DNA of 64,000 nt from Bondarzewia mesenterica. Its lineage: Eukaryota; Basidiomycota; Agaricomycetes; Russulales; Bondarzewiaceae. The notes below the pieces were generated by a model. That model made no database searches. It was not told the origin of the DNA and saw nothing but the letters and a program-made list of their open reading frames with translations. The position numbers were made by a program, and so were the translations under genes. Below, piece after piece: positions 1 through 10,467 of the stretch; position 1 is the first letter of the stretch; each line of letters begins with the position of its first letter. The stretch covers positions 62,001-126,000 of the forward strand of contig SGPL01000013.1 in NCBI GenBank assembly GCA_004802705.1, given 5' to 3'.

Positions 1-816
1 CTCTGAATTAAGGGTTACGTTCGATGCGCGTGCCTGTATGGTCTGAATTTGATCTTTGAGGACCGAAATCTCTGCATTTGCATCTGGAAAGGGATTAGAT
101 GGCTCGACTGTATGGTGAGATCAAGGTCTACAGACCTCGAAGTTCGTCCTTAAACCGTTGACACTCCTCTTCCATATTTGCCTTGTCCAAGAGCTCGTGT
201 TCCAAAAGAATCTTTTCCTCCAACGCTCGAGAGTACTTGGTCTCGACATCGGCCAAACTAGATGAGATCGCCCGCTCAGTCCTCTCCAAATCGTCGTTAC
301 CCATTTCTAACTCCCGCAATTGAACCTTGATCTTCTGGTGGTCCTGCCGCAGAGTGTCAATTTCACGCTGCAAGGAGGTCGTGGTCTTGTTATGGGTTGT
401 CTGCAATGATACGAATTTGGACTGACAGGCCACGGTCAACACGAACGGCCACGAGGGATTCACGAACAAGACGCACCTTCCACTCGTCCCTCTCGCTTTC
501 CGCCCGCTCCACCTTAACTTTCAGATTCTGCTGTGCCTTCTCGGTCCTCTGCAACTCCCGCTCCAGTTCCTCCTCAAGTTCCTTTGAAGACTGATGGAAG
601 TCGTCCAGTTCATTCCTTGTTTCTGATAGCATCTCAGCAACTTCGTAGTACTTGGACTTCCAATCCGTCGACGAGGCATAACTATTGGTCAACAAAACTG
701 TGCGTCAGTAACTGAGGGAAATGCAGGCTGCGCAGCATGTACTTGAGTTGGTCGTCAAGAGAGGCCATCATGTTTTCTTTCCGTAGCGCGTCGGTAGCCG
801 AGAGTACAGCTGTCAT
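1..816 (-). CDS. NudE-like nuclear distribution protein (3' end beyond window)
   Basis: Family role: NudE/Ndel1 proteins bind LIS1 and dynein and act in nuclear migration and spindle positioning. The start is taken at the ATG at 816, which opens with an ALRKENMMASLDDQL segment. An intron follows, then STDWKSKYYEVAEML and a long run of heptad-like Glu/Arg/Lys/Leu sequence (ELEEELERELQRTEKAQ). Further exons (about 469-128) continue the coiled coil, and a splice near 130 leads into NAEISVLKDQIQTIQ, which is still open at position 1. The coiled coil and the NxLDDFHQSSKELE-type segment fit the NudE N-terminal dimerisation and LIS1-binding region. The C-terminal part is outside the window. An alternative start is one of the paired Met codons 15-16 residues later. 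I am fairly sure of the family, less of the start. Confidence 0.8.
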
Positions 817-1105
817 CGTGCCAGGAGATAGAAAACAAAGACCAGACCGGAGCGAGAATCGGGGTTCGAGGGGCGACAGACAGGTTTCCTTTGGCGAGCG
901 GTAGAGTTGAGTTGAAGTCGCAGCACTCCACTCTAACAACACAATCACCCTTATTTGGCCTTTATTTGCCTCGTGCCACTCGTTCGTTCGTCAATCAACA
1001 GGCTATTATAAGACGAGGCTAGTCCATTGTTAAGAAAAAATATAGGATACACGGCAGGATATATAATGCTCGAAATACATCACGACATAACAACAGTCTG
1101 CACCC

Positions 1106-1856
1106 TCACAAACCTTCCGGCTTGGCGCATTTTCGCCTTTCGATCTTCCCCGTTTTTGGACAGCGCATCTCTTGCCACGATACTGGTTCCATCGTCGCTC
1201 CTGGAAACACAGCAACGCCAAGTTGCACTTCGAAAGCGACGGAACAATATTGTAGCATCTTACCTGCTTCGCTCGTGGCGAAGATCACACCCAGATCGTT
1301 ACGCGCCGTGGTGAGGTAGTAACTTCGCGCATCTCCCAAAGAGATCTGTTTGGAGCGTGAGGGGACAATCGAGGAAAGGCAAAAACGCGACTTACGACGA
1401 GCCCTTTCACGACATCACCGCCTCGGAAGCAATCTCCAATTTTGACCTTGTCCTTCTCGGTCGCGCGGACGTCCTGGACGCGGATGACGCCTGTGAATTC
1501 CTCACCTGCAGGAAGAGGAACACCGTCGACGATGGTGATGGAGACCATGGCCTGCTGGGGCGAGAGACGCGTGACGGAGCCGAGGACAGTTGAGTTGGGG
1601 GCCGGTGGATGCGGACGCACATGAGAGATGGCCAGTGTCTGCGAGGAAGAAACCCAGAAGGAGAACGCCCAAAGATGATTCAAGTCGGCACAGACGCTGA
1701 GAAATAGAAAAGACGGACAGATGCATCGTGGTGCGGGATACCGACAAGACTGGCTCTAACGTGGCCATCTTTTGAGTAGATGCCACCACCGAGTTGAGGA
1801 AGAGGCCCTCGAGGGAGACGGATAGGTTGACCAGGGAGCAAGCAGTCTGAAGCCAT
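1106..1856 (-). CDS. CSL4: Exosome complex component CSL4
   Basis: This is an S1-domain cap subunit of the RNA exosome, the 3'-5' RNA decay and processing complex. The ATG at 1856 opens MASDCLLPGQPIRLPRG, then LGGGIYSKDGHVRASLVG, which matches the CSL4 N-terminal domain (LPG followed by GxxYxxxGxIxASLxG). The central exon has GSVTRLSPQQAMVSI and the family signature VRATEKDKVKI, in the S1 domain. After an intron come ISLGDARSYYLTTA and NDLGV. The last exon carries MEPVSWQEMRCPKTG, the C-terminal zinc-ribbon-like region. Introns at about 1.34-1.39 kb and 1.2 kb splice cleanly in frame. The exact boundary of the first intron (near 1.70-1.74 kb) is unresolved because the nearest canonical sites do not keep frame. 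It is divergent from the E2 gene, with only 165 bases between start codons. Confidence 0.88.
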
Positions 1857-2021
1857 GGATGAAGGGTGCTTGGCTAATCACGCCAGTAATCTTTGCAACG
1901 GGGGATGCAGGAACACGAGTTGTCGGTTGTTTGGTCGTACGAGCGTGTAAATACATAACTCCCATATTTCTCGCTTCTCCAACAGTCGTCGTACGTGCCT
2001 TCCCCGTCCCCGTCGTCAACA

Positions 2022-3686
2022 ATGTCTGCATCGTCCTTGGCCCGTATTTTTGCTCGCAGTACGTGTTCGAGTCTCGAGCTTTTCTAACTTGTGCAGATTG
2101 ACGCGCGTCGTGCACCACAGGAATACACGTCTCCGCTCGCAGACATGCACTCTCTAGGATGGACATGCCTGCAATGAGCCCGACCATGACGGAGGGCGGC
2201 ATTTCGTCGTGGAAAAAGGCGGAAGGCGATTCTTTTGCTGCTGGTGACGTCCTCCTCGAAATCGTACGCAGTCATTTGTCCGTCCATGTGCCAGCGTGCA
2301 TTCATTTCCACACTTTTCCGTCAGGAAACGGACAAAGCGGTGATCGACGTTGAGGCTCAGGAGGATGGTGTATTGGCCAAGATCATCGTGCGTTGCTGCT
2401 TTCTGTTCCATTCGACTTTCTCTCATCACCGCTTCGCAGGCCCAAGATGGTGCAAAGAATGTTCCTGTCAACTCCCCCATCGCCATCCTAGCTGAGCAGG
2501 GCGATGATCTTTCCGGTGCAGAGGCCATGGCTTCAGGGGCCGCATCTGTGAAGCCTGCTGAACCTCCAAAAGTGGAGGAAAAAGCCCCCGAGCCGTCAAA
2601 ACCTGAACCGGCTCCATCCAAGCCTGCACCACCCGAACCCAAACCAGAGTTCAAGCCAGAGCTGGCCAAGGGCGACCGTATCTTCGCTTCTCCCATCGCA
2701 AAGAAAATTGCTTTGGAGCGCGGCATCCCTCTGGCAAAAATCAAGGGCTCAGGTCCTGAAGGCCGGATCATTCGCGAGGATGTTGAGAAGTACCAGCCTC
2801 CCGCGGCGGTGGCTGCTGCTGCTGCGCCGGGCGCGCCTGCGGCATTTGCTGCTCAGACTCCGGAATATGTCGATACTCCCATCTCCAACATGCGTCGTGT
2901 GATTGGCACGCGCTTGACGCAGGCCAAGGTTGATGCGCCCCACTACTACTTGACTGTGGACATCAACATGGACAAAGTCGTCAAGCTGCGGGCAGTCTTC
3001 AACAAGGCTCTCTTGGAGAAGGATAAGGCGGCCAAGCTCAGCGTCAACGACTTCATTGTCAAGGCTGTGAGCAAGGCGTTGGATGATGTACCAGAGGCAA
3101 ATTCCGCATGGTTGGGTGAAGTCATTCGGCAGTGTGTATTGGGTTATTCTCTTTTGGGTTTTGTTACTAACATACCCGGTCTGCTATCTCAGATACAAGA
3201 AGGCTGACATTTGCATTGCCGTCGCTACGTCCAACGGTCTGATCACTCCCATTGTGAAGGATGTCGGCTCCAAGGGCCTCGCGACCATTTCTGCTGAGTC
3301 AAAGGCGCTCGCAAAGAAGGCGCGCGACGGTAAACTACAGCCACAGGAATATCAGGTAACGTTTCACGCGCCATGGGTGATTAATTCTACATATTGATCG
3401 TTATCACTCTGCCTAGGGCGGGACCTTCACCGTTTCTAACCTCGGCATGTACGACATCAACCACTTCACTGCCATCATCAACCCACCGCAATCATGTATT
3501 CTTGCCGTCGGTTCAACGCGGCCAACGCTTGTACCAGCACCTGAGGAGGAACACGGGTTCAAGACGATCAATGAAATGAAGGTCACCCTCAGCTGTGACC
3601 ACCGGGCTGTCGATGGTGCTGTCGGTGCGAGATGGTTGATCGCGTTCAAGGGATACCTGGAGAACCCTCTGACGTTCATGCTCTGA
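2022..3686 (+). CDS. Pyruvate dehydrogenase complex E2, dihydrolipoamide acetyltransferase
   Basis: E2 transfers acetyl groups from lipoyl-lysine to CoA in the mitochondrial pyruvate dehydrogenase core. The ATG at 2022 opens [12 protein letters not shown]; splicing to an acceptor near 2120 gives [13 protein letters not shown], an Arg/Ser-rich acid-free presequence typical of matrix import. Next is one lipoyl domain ([18 protein letters not shown], then [10 protein letters not shown] with the modified lysine after an intron at about 2265-2330). A Pro/Ala/Glu-rich linker follows, then the E1/E3-binding domain ([24 protein letters not shown]) and the catalytic domain ending [14 protein letters not shown], with the HRxxDG-type active-site His and Asp. 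At roughly 430-450 residues it matches single-lipoyl fungal E2. Pro/Ala linkers plus DHRAVDGA and the pyruvate-type lipoyl sequence favour PDH over 2-oxoglutarate dehydrogenase. Confidence 0.93.
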
Positions 3687-3854
3687 GCATTGCGGACGGC
3701 GTTCGTGTGGGATGGTCTTTTGTTTTCGTTTCAGTTAGCTTTATTCCTTCGAGATAGACTTTAAAGCTTGTGCTGCTGTTACTTGTGTCTGCATAATCAG
3801 GATATCTTTCTTTTCGTGGAATTTCGTTGCTGTTACGTCCCATGATGACGTTGC

Positions 3855-3861
3855 TGAGTCA
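3855..3861. promoter_or_regulatory. TGAGTCA (Gcn4/AP-1 type) element
   Basis: An exact TGAGTCA heptamer lies 94 bases before the KAE1 start codon. Known: bZIP factors such as Gcn4/Cpc1 bind this word. Inference: it could tie KAE1 to amino-acid control. A single 7-mer is expected by chance every few kilobases, so support is weak. Confidence 0.3.
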
Positions 3862-3954
3862 CACCCGATCAATTATCATCCCGACGGCTCGTCATCTACT
3901 CAGAAATCCTCTGAATCCTGACTTGGAGATCTGAGGACAGAAATTCCAAACAAC

Positions 3955-5494
3955 ATGCCAGGCCGCCGGCGTAAATCACCGCTGAAAAATCCAGGTATTG
4001 TCATGCAGCCACCAGGGTTTGGCGCTGTGAGTTCTCGTTCAATTTCGTTGATCTTGACTTTGTAGATCGGCCATACTTGGCCCTTGGCCTCGAAGGCTCA
4101 GCGAACAAGCTGGGAGCCGGGATCATTAAACACGATGTCGACGGCTCCTCCACCGTGCTCTCGAACATCCGGCACACTTATATTACGCCTCCGGGGGAGG
4201 GCTTTCTTCCCCGGGACACAGCTCAGCACCACCGACAGTGGGCCATGAAGGTCATCAACGATGCTCTCAGCAAGTCTGGGATCTCTATGCATCAGCTGGA
4301 TTGTATATGCTACACCAAAGGTCGGTCTGTTCGGAAGAGCTTGTCTAAGTGTTTAACAGGATCTGATATTAAGATGCCATGAGGACCGGGTATGGGTGCC
4401 CCGTTGCAGTCTGTTGCTTTGGTTGCCCGGACGCTCTCACTGCTCTATGACAAGCCTCTCGTCGGGGTGAACCACTGCGTCGGCCGTGCGTCCATCTTTG
4501 ACCTTGAACCAAGCGTGACTTTACCAACTCACCCCATCGTCGTATGTCCGTCTGCAGACATCGAGATGGGCCGTGAGATCACAGGCGCGCAGAATCCTGT
4601 CGTGTTGTACGTCTCGGGAGGCAACACGCAAGTGATCGCGTACTCGCGCCAGTGCTACCGCATCTTTGGGGAGACGCTCGACATCGCCGTCGGGAATTGC
4701 CTCGACCGCTTTGCGCGTGTCATCAACCTGAGCAACGATCCCAGCCCAGGGTACAATATTGAGCAGGAGGCGAAAAAGTAGGCCCGCCCCGCTCTTCTCT
4801 TTTGCGTCTCCTTCTGACATGTCCACCTCCCGCGCAGGGGCACGCGGCTCCTCCCACTGCCGTACGCGACCAAGGGCATGGACGTCAGCCTGTCTGGGAT
4901 CCTCACATCCACAGAGGCGCTGACGTTGGACAAGCGATTCCGCGCGGATGGCGAGCCGGACGACAAGGACATCTTTACGCCCGCCGACCTGTGCTTCTCG
5001 CTTCAGGAGACCGTCTTTGCCATGCTCGTCGAGATAACAGAGCGCGCGATGGCGCACATTGGCAGCAAAGAGGTCCTCATCGTGGGTGGTGTCGGCTGTA
5101 AGTCTCTTTCGATCGTAACATGCATAGGTTCCGCTCATGATCTAATTTCTTTGCGACACAAGGTAATGAACGGTTACAGGAAATGATGGGAATTATGGCT
5201 AGGGAGCGAGGCGGGCAGGTGTTCGCTACTGACGAACGGTCAGTGGGTAACTTTTGGTGTTAAAGCTCAAGCTCAAATCCGCATCCTCTCGCAGATTTTG
5301 CATTGACAATGGTATCATGATCGCTCAGGCCGGTCTCCTGAGCTTTAGGATGGGCCATACGACACCGTTGGCGGAGAGTACTTGTACACAGAGGTATGTC
5401 TCGGTTGATATTTTGAATGTTCTTGAATTCATATCTGGGACATGCAATGTGCAGGTTCCGGACCGACGAAGTCCATGTAGCATGGAGAGCATGA
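3955..5494 (+). CDS. KAE1: tRNA N6-adenosine threonylcarbamoyltransferase, KEOPS subunit KAE1
   Basis: KAE1/OSGEP makes the t6A37 modification of ANN-decoding tRNAs in the KEOPS complex. The ATG at 3955 starts a short basic stretch ([13 protein letters not shown]) spliced to [14 protein letters not shown], the ASKHA-fold phosphate-1 motif. [13 protein letters not shown] is rebuilt across an intron. The metal-binding histidines appear when the intron at about 4490-4557 is removed, giving VNHCVGHIEMGR. Further motifs are [42 protein letters not shown] and [13 protein letters not shown] with the Asp ligand. It ends [12 protein letters not shown]. All catalytic motifs are intact. The Arg/Lys-rich N-terminal extension is small, and no mitochondrial Qri7 features are seen, so the cytosolic/nuclear form is preferred. 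Confidence 0.94.
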
Positions 5495-5832
5495 ACGTTG
5501 GCAGTAAAGAAAAGTGTATTTCTATCATATTCTGAGTAATGAATGCTTTAAATAGTGGTATTTTCCTCCCGCCATTCCCCCTGCAATCAATACCTTTCCT
5601 CAACTCGTTATCCCCACTCCTCGGTAATCAACCCAAGCTTAGTGTTCAAACATTCAACGGTCAACGCTGGGCCTGTACAGTGTCTTTCGTTGCTGCGCGT
5701 CCGAGGTCCTTAGTTATCTTTTAAGCTCAAGAAAGACTCCAAATCCGTTCCAATCCACATCTACAAAAGTACGATAATGTAAATTCTAGAAAATACAGCA
5801 AATCATGCCCCAGAGATCCATCATCCAAAGGC
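5495..5832. other. Intergenic, convergent 3' ends
   Basis: This is the gap between the 3' ends of KAE1 (plus) and the GT8 gene (minus). I see no coding signal or repeat; it should hold the two 3' UTRs and terminators. Confidence 0.6.
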
Positions 5833-6949
5833 CTATAAGGGCGGTGCGACATTTGTCAACACAAGTTCTCGAGTGGCTGGGTCACTCTGCTGCAAATCTT
5901 GCAGCAAAGCTTCGAAGCGTTCCCACCACCATCGATTCATGTCTTCGTACTCTCCGCCTTTACCCTTCTCACCAACCCTGCTCATCCACGGTTTGTCATG
6001 TAAGATGTAATGCAAGCACCGTATCTCCTCATCTCGCCACAGCGGTTCGTGGATGATCCTGAGCGGCTTCAGAGCGTTGTACACCCAGGGGAGCGGCTTC
6101 CATTTGTGGTGAAAGAATGCGGCGAGCAGGTCTTGGTCGGGGAAAGAAAAAGTCGGAACCAATGGGGATGTGTGAAGAAAGTCGTAAACGGAAGACGCCA
6201 GTTCCTTGGAAGGATTTAGTACGACAAGACCCGAATTCAGCAGGTTGTAGGGCCGCGGACTTGAGGGCGTGATCTGGGTGGGATTCGTTATCGCGGAAGG
6301 ATATACCAGGGGAGTGTATGCGCAGTTTTCAGGAATCCTGGAGAGTCATCATGTGAGCATGGATCACCCACAAGTTCACGAGACGAGCGGAGACTCACCA
6401 GTCCGCGGGATAATGCACCAGCTTCCGCGGATTGCAGGCGCATGCGTGGGCAGCGGCGATCCAGTCATGGGGGAGATCGAGCTCCATGAGCTCGTCCATG
6501 TTCCGCATGACGATCATATCAGAGTCCATCAGGACGATACGCTACGATCGTGCTGCACCGTCATTTCCTGGGGCCTCGCGACGAGATCCGTTGAGCACGA
6601 CTTACATCGTACTCGATGAGTTCAAAACCTCTGTGTCATGAGGCGTTGGGCACGTCAGCAGGAGCATTTCGAGGTTCGCGTACCTGAGTTTCGTCCAGGT
6701 GTCTACGAACCTGGCATCGTGTGCTGAGAGCTCGTGGGCCCCTTCCAAGGGTCGCAGACTTTGCACTTCCCTAGTGGGAATGTCGCGCCTGCCGAGCACG
6801 TCTCTGGCTTGTTGAGACAGCTCGGGGGAGATCAAGACGACCAAAGGATATCTCGAATACACAGCCTTTAGACAGTAATCGACCACGAGCGTCCCTGGAA
6901 GATATATATCCTTGGTGAGCAGAGTAACATACGCAAATTTCCGCGACAT
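5833..6949 (-). CDS. Glycosyltransferase family 8 protein (glycogenin/galactinol-synthase-like)
   Basis: GT8 enzymes are retaining, metal-dependent glycosyltransferases using UDP-sugars. The start is the ATG at 6949 (MSRKFAYVTLLTKD); an upstream in-frame codon at 6961 is TTG and was not used. Exon 1 gives YLPGTLVVDYCLKAVYSRYP and ends at TWTKLR. Removing a 5' intron gives GFELIEYD, and a second intron near 6.6 kb leads to RIVLMDSDMIVMRNMDEL, which holds the DxD metal/nucleotide-sugar motif. Later exons give ACNPRKLVHYPADW, PYNLLNSGLVVLNPS and FPDQDLLAAFF, then the acceptor-side KWKPLPWVYNALK. It ends after a Trp/Glu-rich tail. No signal peptide or membrane segment is seen, so cytosolic. The acceptor cannot be told from the sequence; glycogenin-type self-glucosylation is one possibility. 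Confidence 0.85.
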
Positions 6950-7488
6950 CGTGGAAGTCAAGAAGAGAGATGAAGCTCCCCAATGTCAGACATCGATAAC
7001 GAGTGATCGAATCACCACCAAACGCGACCACATACTGAAGTTTGTACTTAATGGGATATAAAATGGGGTATCCGAGCGTAATTTCATCAATTAGTGGGTC
7101 CATGGGGATTGGAAGGAGAAACAAAAAAAAAAAGTGAATCACAAGACATGAAGACGATAACTGCGATGACTGCGAGGGCACGCTGCGTGGGCCATGCGTG
7201 AGGATACTGGGTACATTGGACGATTGCGACCGAATACACGGTGGATTAATAGGTAGTCGAAATGGACAACTTATAGGTGACAGAACTGCATGGTACATCC
7301 TCTGTTCTGCTTTCAAGGTACTGCATTCCATGCAGTGAAACTGAATATTCGCGATGGGTACCCTCCTATGTAGGGCGGCCGGATTCATGCATTATGATTG
7401 GCATGGACCATACAACATGTGAAGCAGATAGCGAGAGAGAAAAAGGCGACAATGAGAAAGACGAGACGTGACATAGAGCATCTGGGTT
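6950..7488. other. Intergenic; promoter of GT8 gene and 3' flank of RPS28
   Basis: No convincing gene. Both neighbours are on the minus strand, so this is the GT8 upstream region. An 11-base A run at 7123-7133, about 175 bases upstream of the GT8 start, could be a nucleosome-excluding poly(dA:dT) tract. Confidence 0.5.
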
Positions 7489-7881
7489 TTAACGGAGACG
7501 GCTGAAGGGAACGTACAAACTGTCAGTGTTCTCTACTGCACTGCAAAACCAAGACAAACGCACCGAGCCTCACGTTCACTCTCCAGGAGAGCTAGGATAT
7601 CCTGGTCCCGCACGGGACCCTTCACGTTACGGATGATCGTCCGGGTTGTGTCATCCAGAAATTCGACCCGAACTTGAGTGACACCTCCACGAGAACCGGT
7701 CCGGCCGAGGACCTATACGAAGAAGATGATCCCTCGTCAGACACATGTTGTAGTATCCGTGCAAAAGNGCTATATGACCTTGATGACACGGGCGAGTTTG
7801 ACGGGAGCTTTTGAAGTTGTATCCTGCAACAGACTGTCAGCATCCTTCACATTTCTCCAAGAGCGAAGATTGCCTTACCAT
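7489..7881 (-). CDS. RPS28: 40S ribosomal protein S28 (eS28)
   Basis: This is a small ribosomal subunit protein near the mRNA exit site. The predicted protein is about 69 residues: Met, then [49 protein letters not shown] and [14 protein letters not shown]. This is the usual eS28 length and C-terminus. The gene has three introns. The first begins directly after the ATG at 7881 (ATG|GTAAGG), so exon 1 contributes only the initiator Met; it ends at the acceptor before GATACAACT. The second splits IK|VLG and the third splits the final EAR|RLR. One ambiguous base falls inside the second intron. It is short enough to be missed by ORF callers. Confidence 0.93.
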
Positions 7882-9841
7882 TTTGTTGTGGAGGAGAGTG
7901 CCGACGAGCCTTGTCGATGTTTTGTTGCGTGGACGTGAGCCAAAAAACAAGGTTTGCNCCAGCAANGTTTCAAAAACTCCGGTCGNTAATTGCCGAGTTA
8001 TTGNCCCTAACCTCAANGTAGGTTTGCGCTACNTCNTCTGTTCCCAGTGGCGTATTATATAGGTCGAAGTAGTAACGTCTAAAAATCATAGATACAGACA
8101 GAGGCCACAGAATTCAAGTANCTAATTTTGTCCCCACCGAGGCATCTTCATGGGCAAGGAGTTTGTGTGTTTTCTTCTCCGCACCCTTCCCGCGGAGAAC
8201 ATTCTCGATGAAGTACTCTCCAGCCTGCATTGAATTGGACGGGTTAANATAAAGAAACCTAGGTNTTNGAGGCAACCCACCTTATAGCTGCTCCGCACGA
8301 GGGGGCCGCTTGCTACATAGAGGAANCCCATGTCATCAGCAACCTGCTTCCATCGCTCGAACTCGGCAGGTTCAACGTANCGGTCGACCTTCATATGGCG
8401 CTTGGTCGGCCTCATATATTGGCCGAATGTTACCACATCAACGTTGACTTTGCGGAGCTCTGAATAACCACAGCNTTANNAAACAGNTTGCCTTGGAAGA
8501 GGACGAAAACANACCCCGTAGCGTGTCCATGACCTGCTCTTCGTTCTCGCCGACACCNAGCATGATACTTGTCTTCGTCACACGTACACCCTCCGCCTTG
8601 GCATGCTCCAGGACCTTAAGAGACTGCTTGAAAGTTGCTCTGCGATCCCGCACGAAGGGAGTCAATGCTTCAACAGTNTCCACATTATGTGCATACACGT
8701 CNAGACCCGACTTCGCNACGACTGAGACATGCTCGAGACTTCCTGCCATATCGCCAGTGAGGGCTTCGACAAGTATGTGAGGAGCTCTTAAACGCATTGT
8801 CAGTCGTGATANGCCGGATAGAGTGACGAACNGGCCGCATACTTCTGCTTGATCTTCCGTATCGTCTCAGCAAAGTGATAAGAACCGAAGTCGGCAAGGT
8901 CTACCACACGCCCTCAGTACAANCANTGAGCTNTCAACTGGATGAGCGTACCATCACGGTCCACGCTGGTCAAGACAATNTATCCCAGTCCCCACCGACT
9001 GATGGCCTCCGCAGTGTTCTCTGGCTCGTGCGGGTCNAGGGGNGGAGGTGTCCGTGATGTCTTCACCGAACAGAACCGACAACCGCGAGTNCATGTNTCA
9101 CCCATCAACTGAATTAAANTNAATTCAGCAGACCTAAAANGTNTTCATGAGCTGGTTNACGNACCATGATAGTTGCAGTTGCGGCGCTTCGNCCCTCCTC
9201 TGGCGTCGCACCTTCCTTCCCGCCCCAACAGTCCCCAATNTTCGGACAGCGNGCCTCTTCGCAAACCGTGTGCAGTCCCAGCCCTCTAAGATCCTTCTTN
9301 ATGTTACTGAATGAGGTCCCTTTCGGTATTGANGTTTTCAAGAANGAAGGCAANCGCGGGCTGANAAGTAATATTCTGTGACTCCTNCGAAAACCCACGT
9401 AAAAANGAAATCCCTACGCGCTTGTGTTCCCAAGTACAACCTTGTCCGGAACATCCCCAACAATGAAATCATCTAGTGAAGGGCCCTCGGACAANGTCTG
9501 ACTGAAGGCACCTCGTGAGGGTGACGAGCCGGAAGGAGTTGCAAGACATCGGACATNTAGTGGTACCGGGATCTTTGGCATTCTTGCAGAACGCAACANA
9601 GAGGCCATTGTGGTGTCTGTGGTGAGACAATTGATCTTTAAGTAATAANCGTCAGAGCACCGTGTAGGTCGAGAGGTCAATGTTCAAGGAGTCCAGTAGA
9701 AACGACGTCCTTGGTCAGCAAGCGTTCACTGGTCTCGTCAATTGGTGGCGGTGTCGTCGGAGGGTGTCGGTCTCGGGCTCTTTCAGAACTCTCGTGATAT
9801 CTTTGTTTTGGCGAGGTCAAACAACACCGAGTTGCTGATCN
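7769..9841. other. Low-quality sequence with scattered ambiguous bases
   Basis: Dozens of N characters are scattered singly through this stretch, which spans part of RPS28, all of the lipoate synthase gene and the region before CMC1. The reading frames across it still hold, so they look like uncalled bases rather than scaffold gaps. Residues at N positions are unknown. Confidence 0.9.
8114..9608 (-). CDS. LIP5: Lipoyl synthase, mitochondrial
   Basis: This radical-SAM enzyme inserts two sulfurs into octanoyl groups on E2 and H proteins to make lipoate. The ATG at 9608 starts a Ser/Arg-rich presequence ([24 protein letters not shown]). The auxiliary cluster motif is C-x4-C-x5-C (in VCEExRCPxIGDCW). 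The radical-SAM motif is C-x3-C-x2-C in [17 protein letters not shown]. Later blocks are [57 protein letters not shown] and [15 protein letters not shown]. It ends with the conserved [18 protein letters not shown], whose serine binds the auxiliary cluster, rebuilt across an intron. It closes at a TGA just past VGTKL. Several codons contain N. It is divergent from CMC1. All cofactor ligands that can be read are present. Confidence 0.93.
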
Positions 9842-9866
9842 CGTCATACAAAAACCACTTATTACT

Positions 9867-10265
9867 ATGAGCACGCTTTCGCGAAGAGAGGAGGATACCT
9901 TACTCAAGACCACAAAAGCTCACGCTCTCAAGGAATGCGATCCGATTGTAAAAGGTGAACTTGTCTCCAATGTCATCATGAAATACATAATTTCACACAT
10001 AGACTGCTCTTACATCTAGAGTTTGCTGAATGCGCAACAGGGCGCACAGTCACAGTCGCTTGGGCTTGCAGCAAGAAATACAAAGCTGTTCAGGATTGTA
10101 TGTACCAGTAGTGAGTACCTCATCCAGTTGCTAATTGAGATTGATTTAACCAAACCTTCCACGCAATGGTTACATAGTACGTGCCCGGAGAGCATGCAAG
10201 TGCTTCGCGGTGAATACCTTCGGATCCGCAACCAGCACCAACAGCATGCCCAACCGCCATCATAA
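9867..10265 (+). CDS. CMC1: CMC1-like COX assembly mitochondrial protein (twin CX9C)
   Basis: This is a small intermembrane-space copper-related factor for cytochrome c oxidase assembly. Three exons joined from the ATG at 9867 give MSTLSRREEDTLLKTTKAHA, then LKECDPIVKEFAECATG, VAWACSKKYKAVQDCMYQ and PESMQVLRGEYLRIRNQ. The two CX9C motifs are C-DPIVKEFAE-C and C-SKKYKAVQD-C, with exact nine-residue spacing. The introns are GTGAAC...CTAG near 9.95-10.02 kb and GTGAGT...ATAG near 10.11-10.18 kb. At about 88 residues it fits the CMC1/CMC family. The absence of a presequence is normal for Mia40 substrates. It is convergent with PEX11. CMC1 is preferred over CMC2 from the REEDTLLKTTKAHALKEC-type N-terminus, but I cannot align it. 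Confidence 0.85.
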
Positions 10266-10467
10266 CCGGAACCTTACATGCACATCTCGCATTCATTTCG
10301 TTTTGTTCTGTACGGTATCAGGAAATCATCATGTTCTGCTCATTGAACAGGAAGATAGAAATAATATTCTATGGGATGATATACATGTAGAAACGGAAAT
10401 AAGAGCACTCATAGCTAGGAAATTATGGTTGATACAAGGAATCGTTTTGAAGTCCATACATACCCGG

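Noticed and set aside
6950..6961. An extended start for the GT8 gene (four extra residues)
   Set aside because: The codon at 6961 is TTG; the first ATG is at 6949.
7769..9841. Run of ambiguous bases as a possible assembly join
   Set aside because: RPS28 and the lipoate synthase motifs stay in frame across it, so it is low base quality rather than a misjoin.
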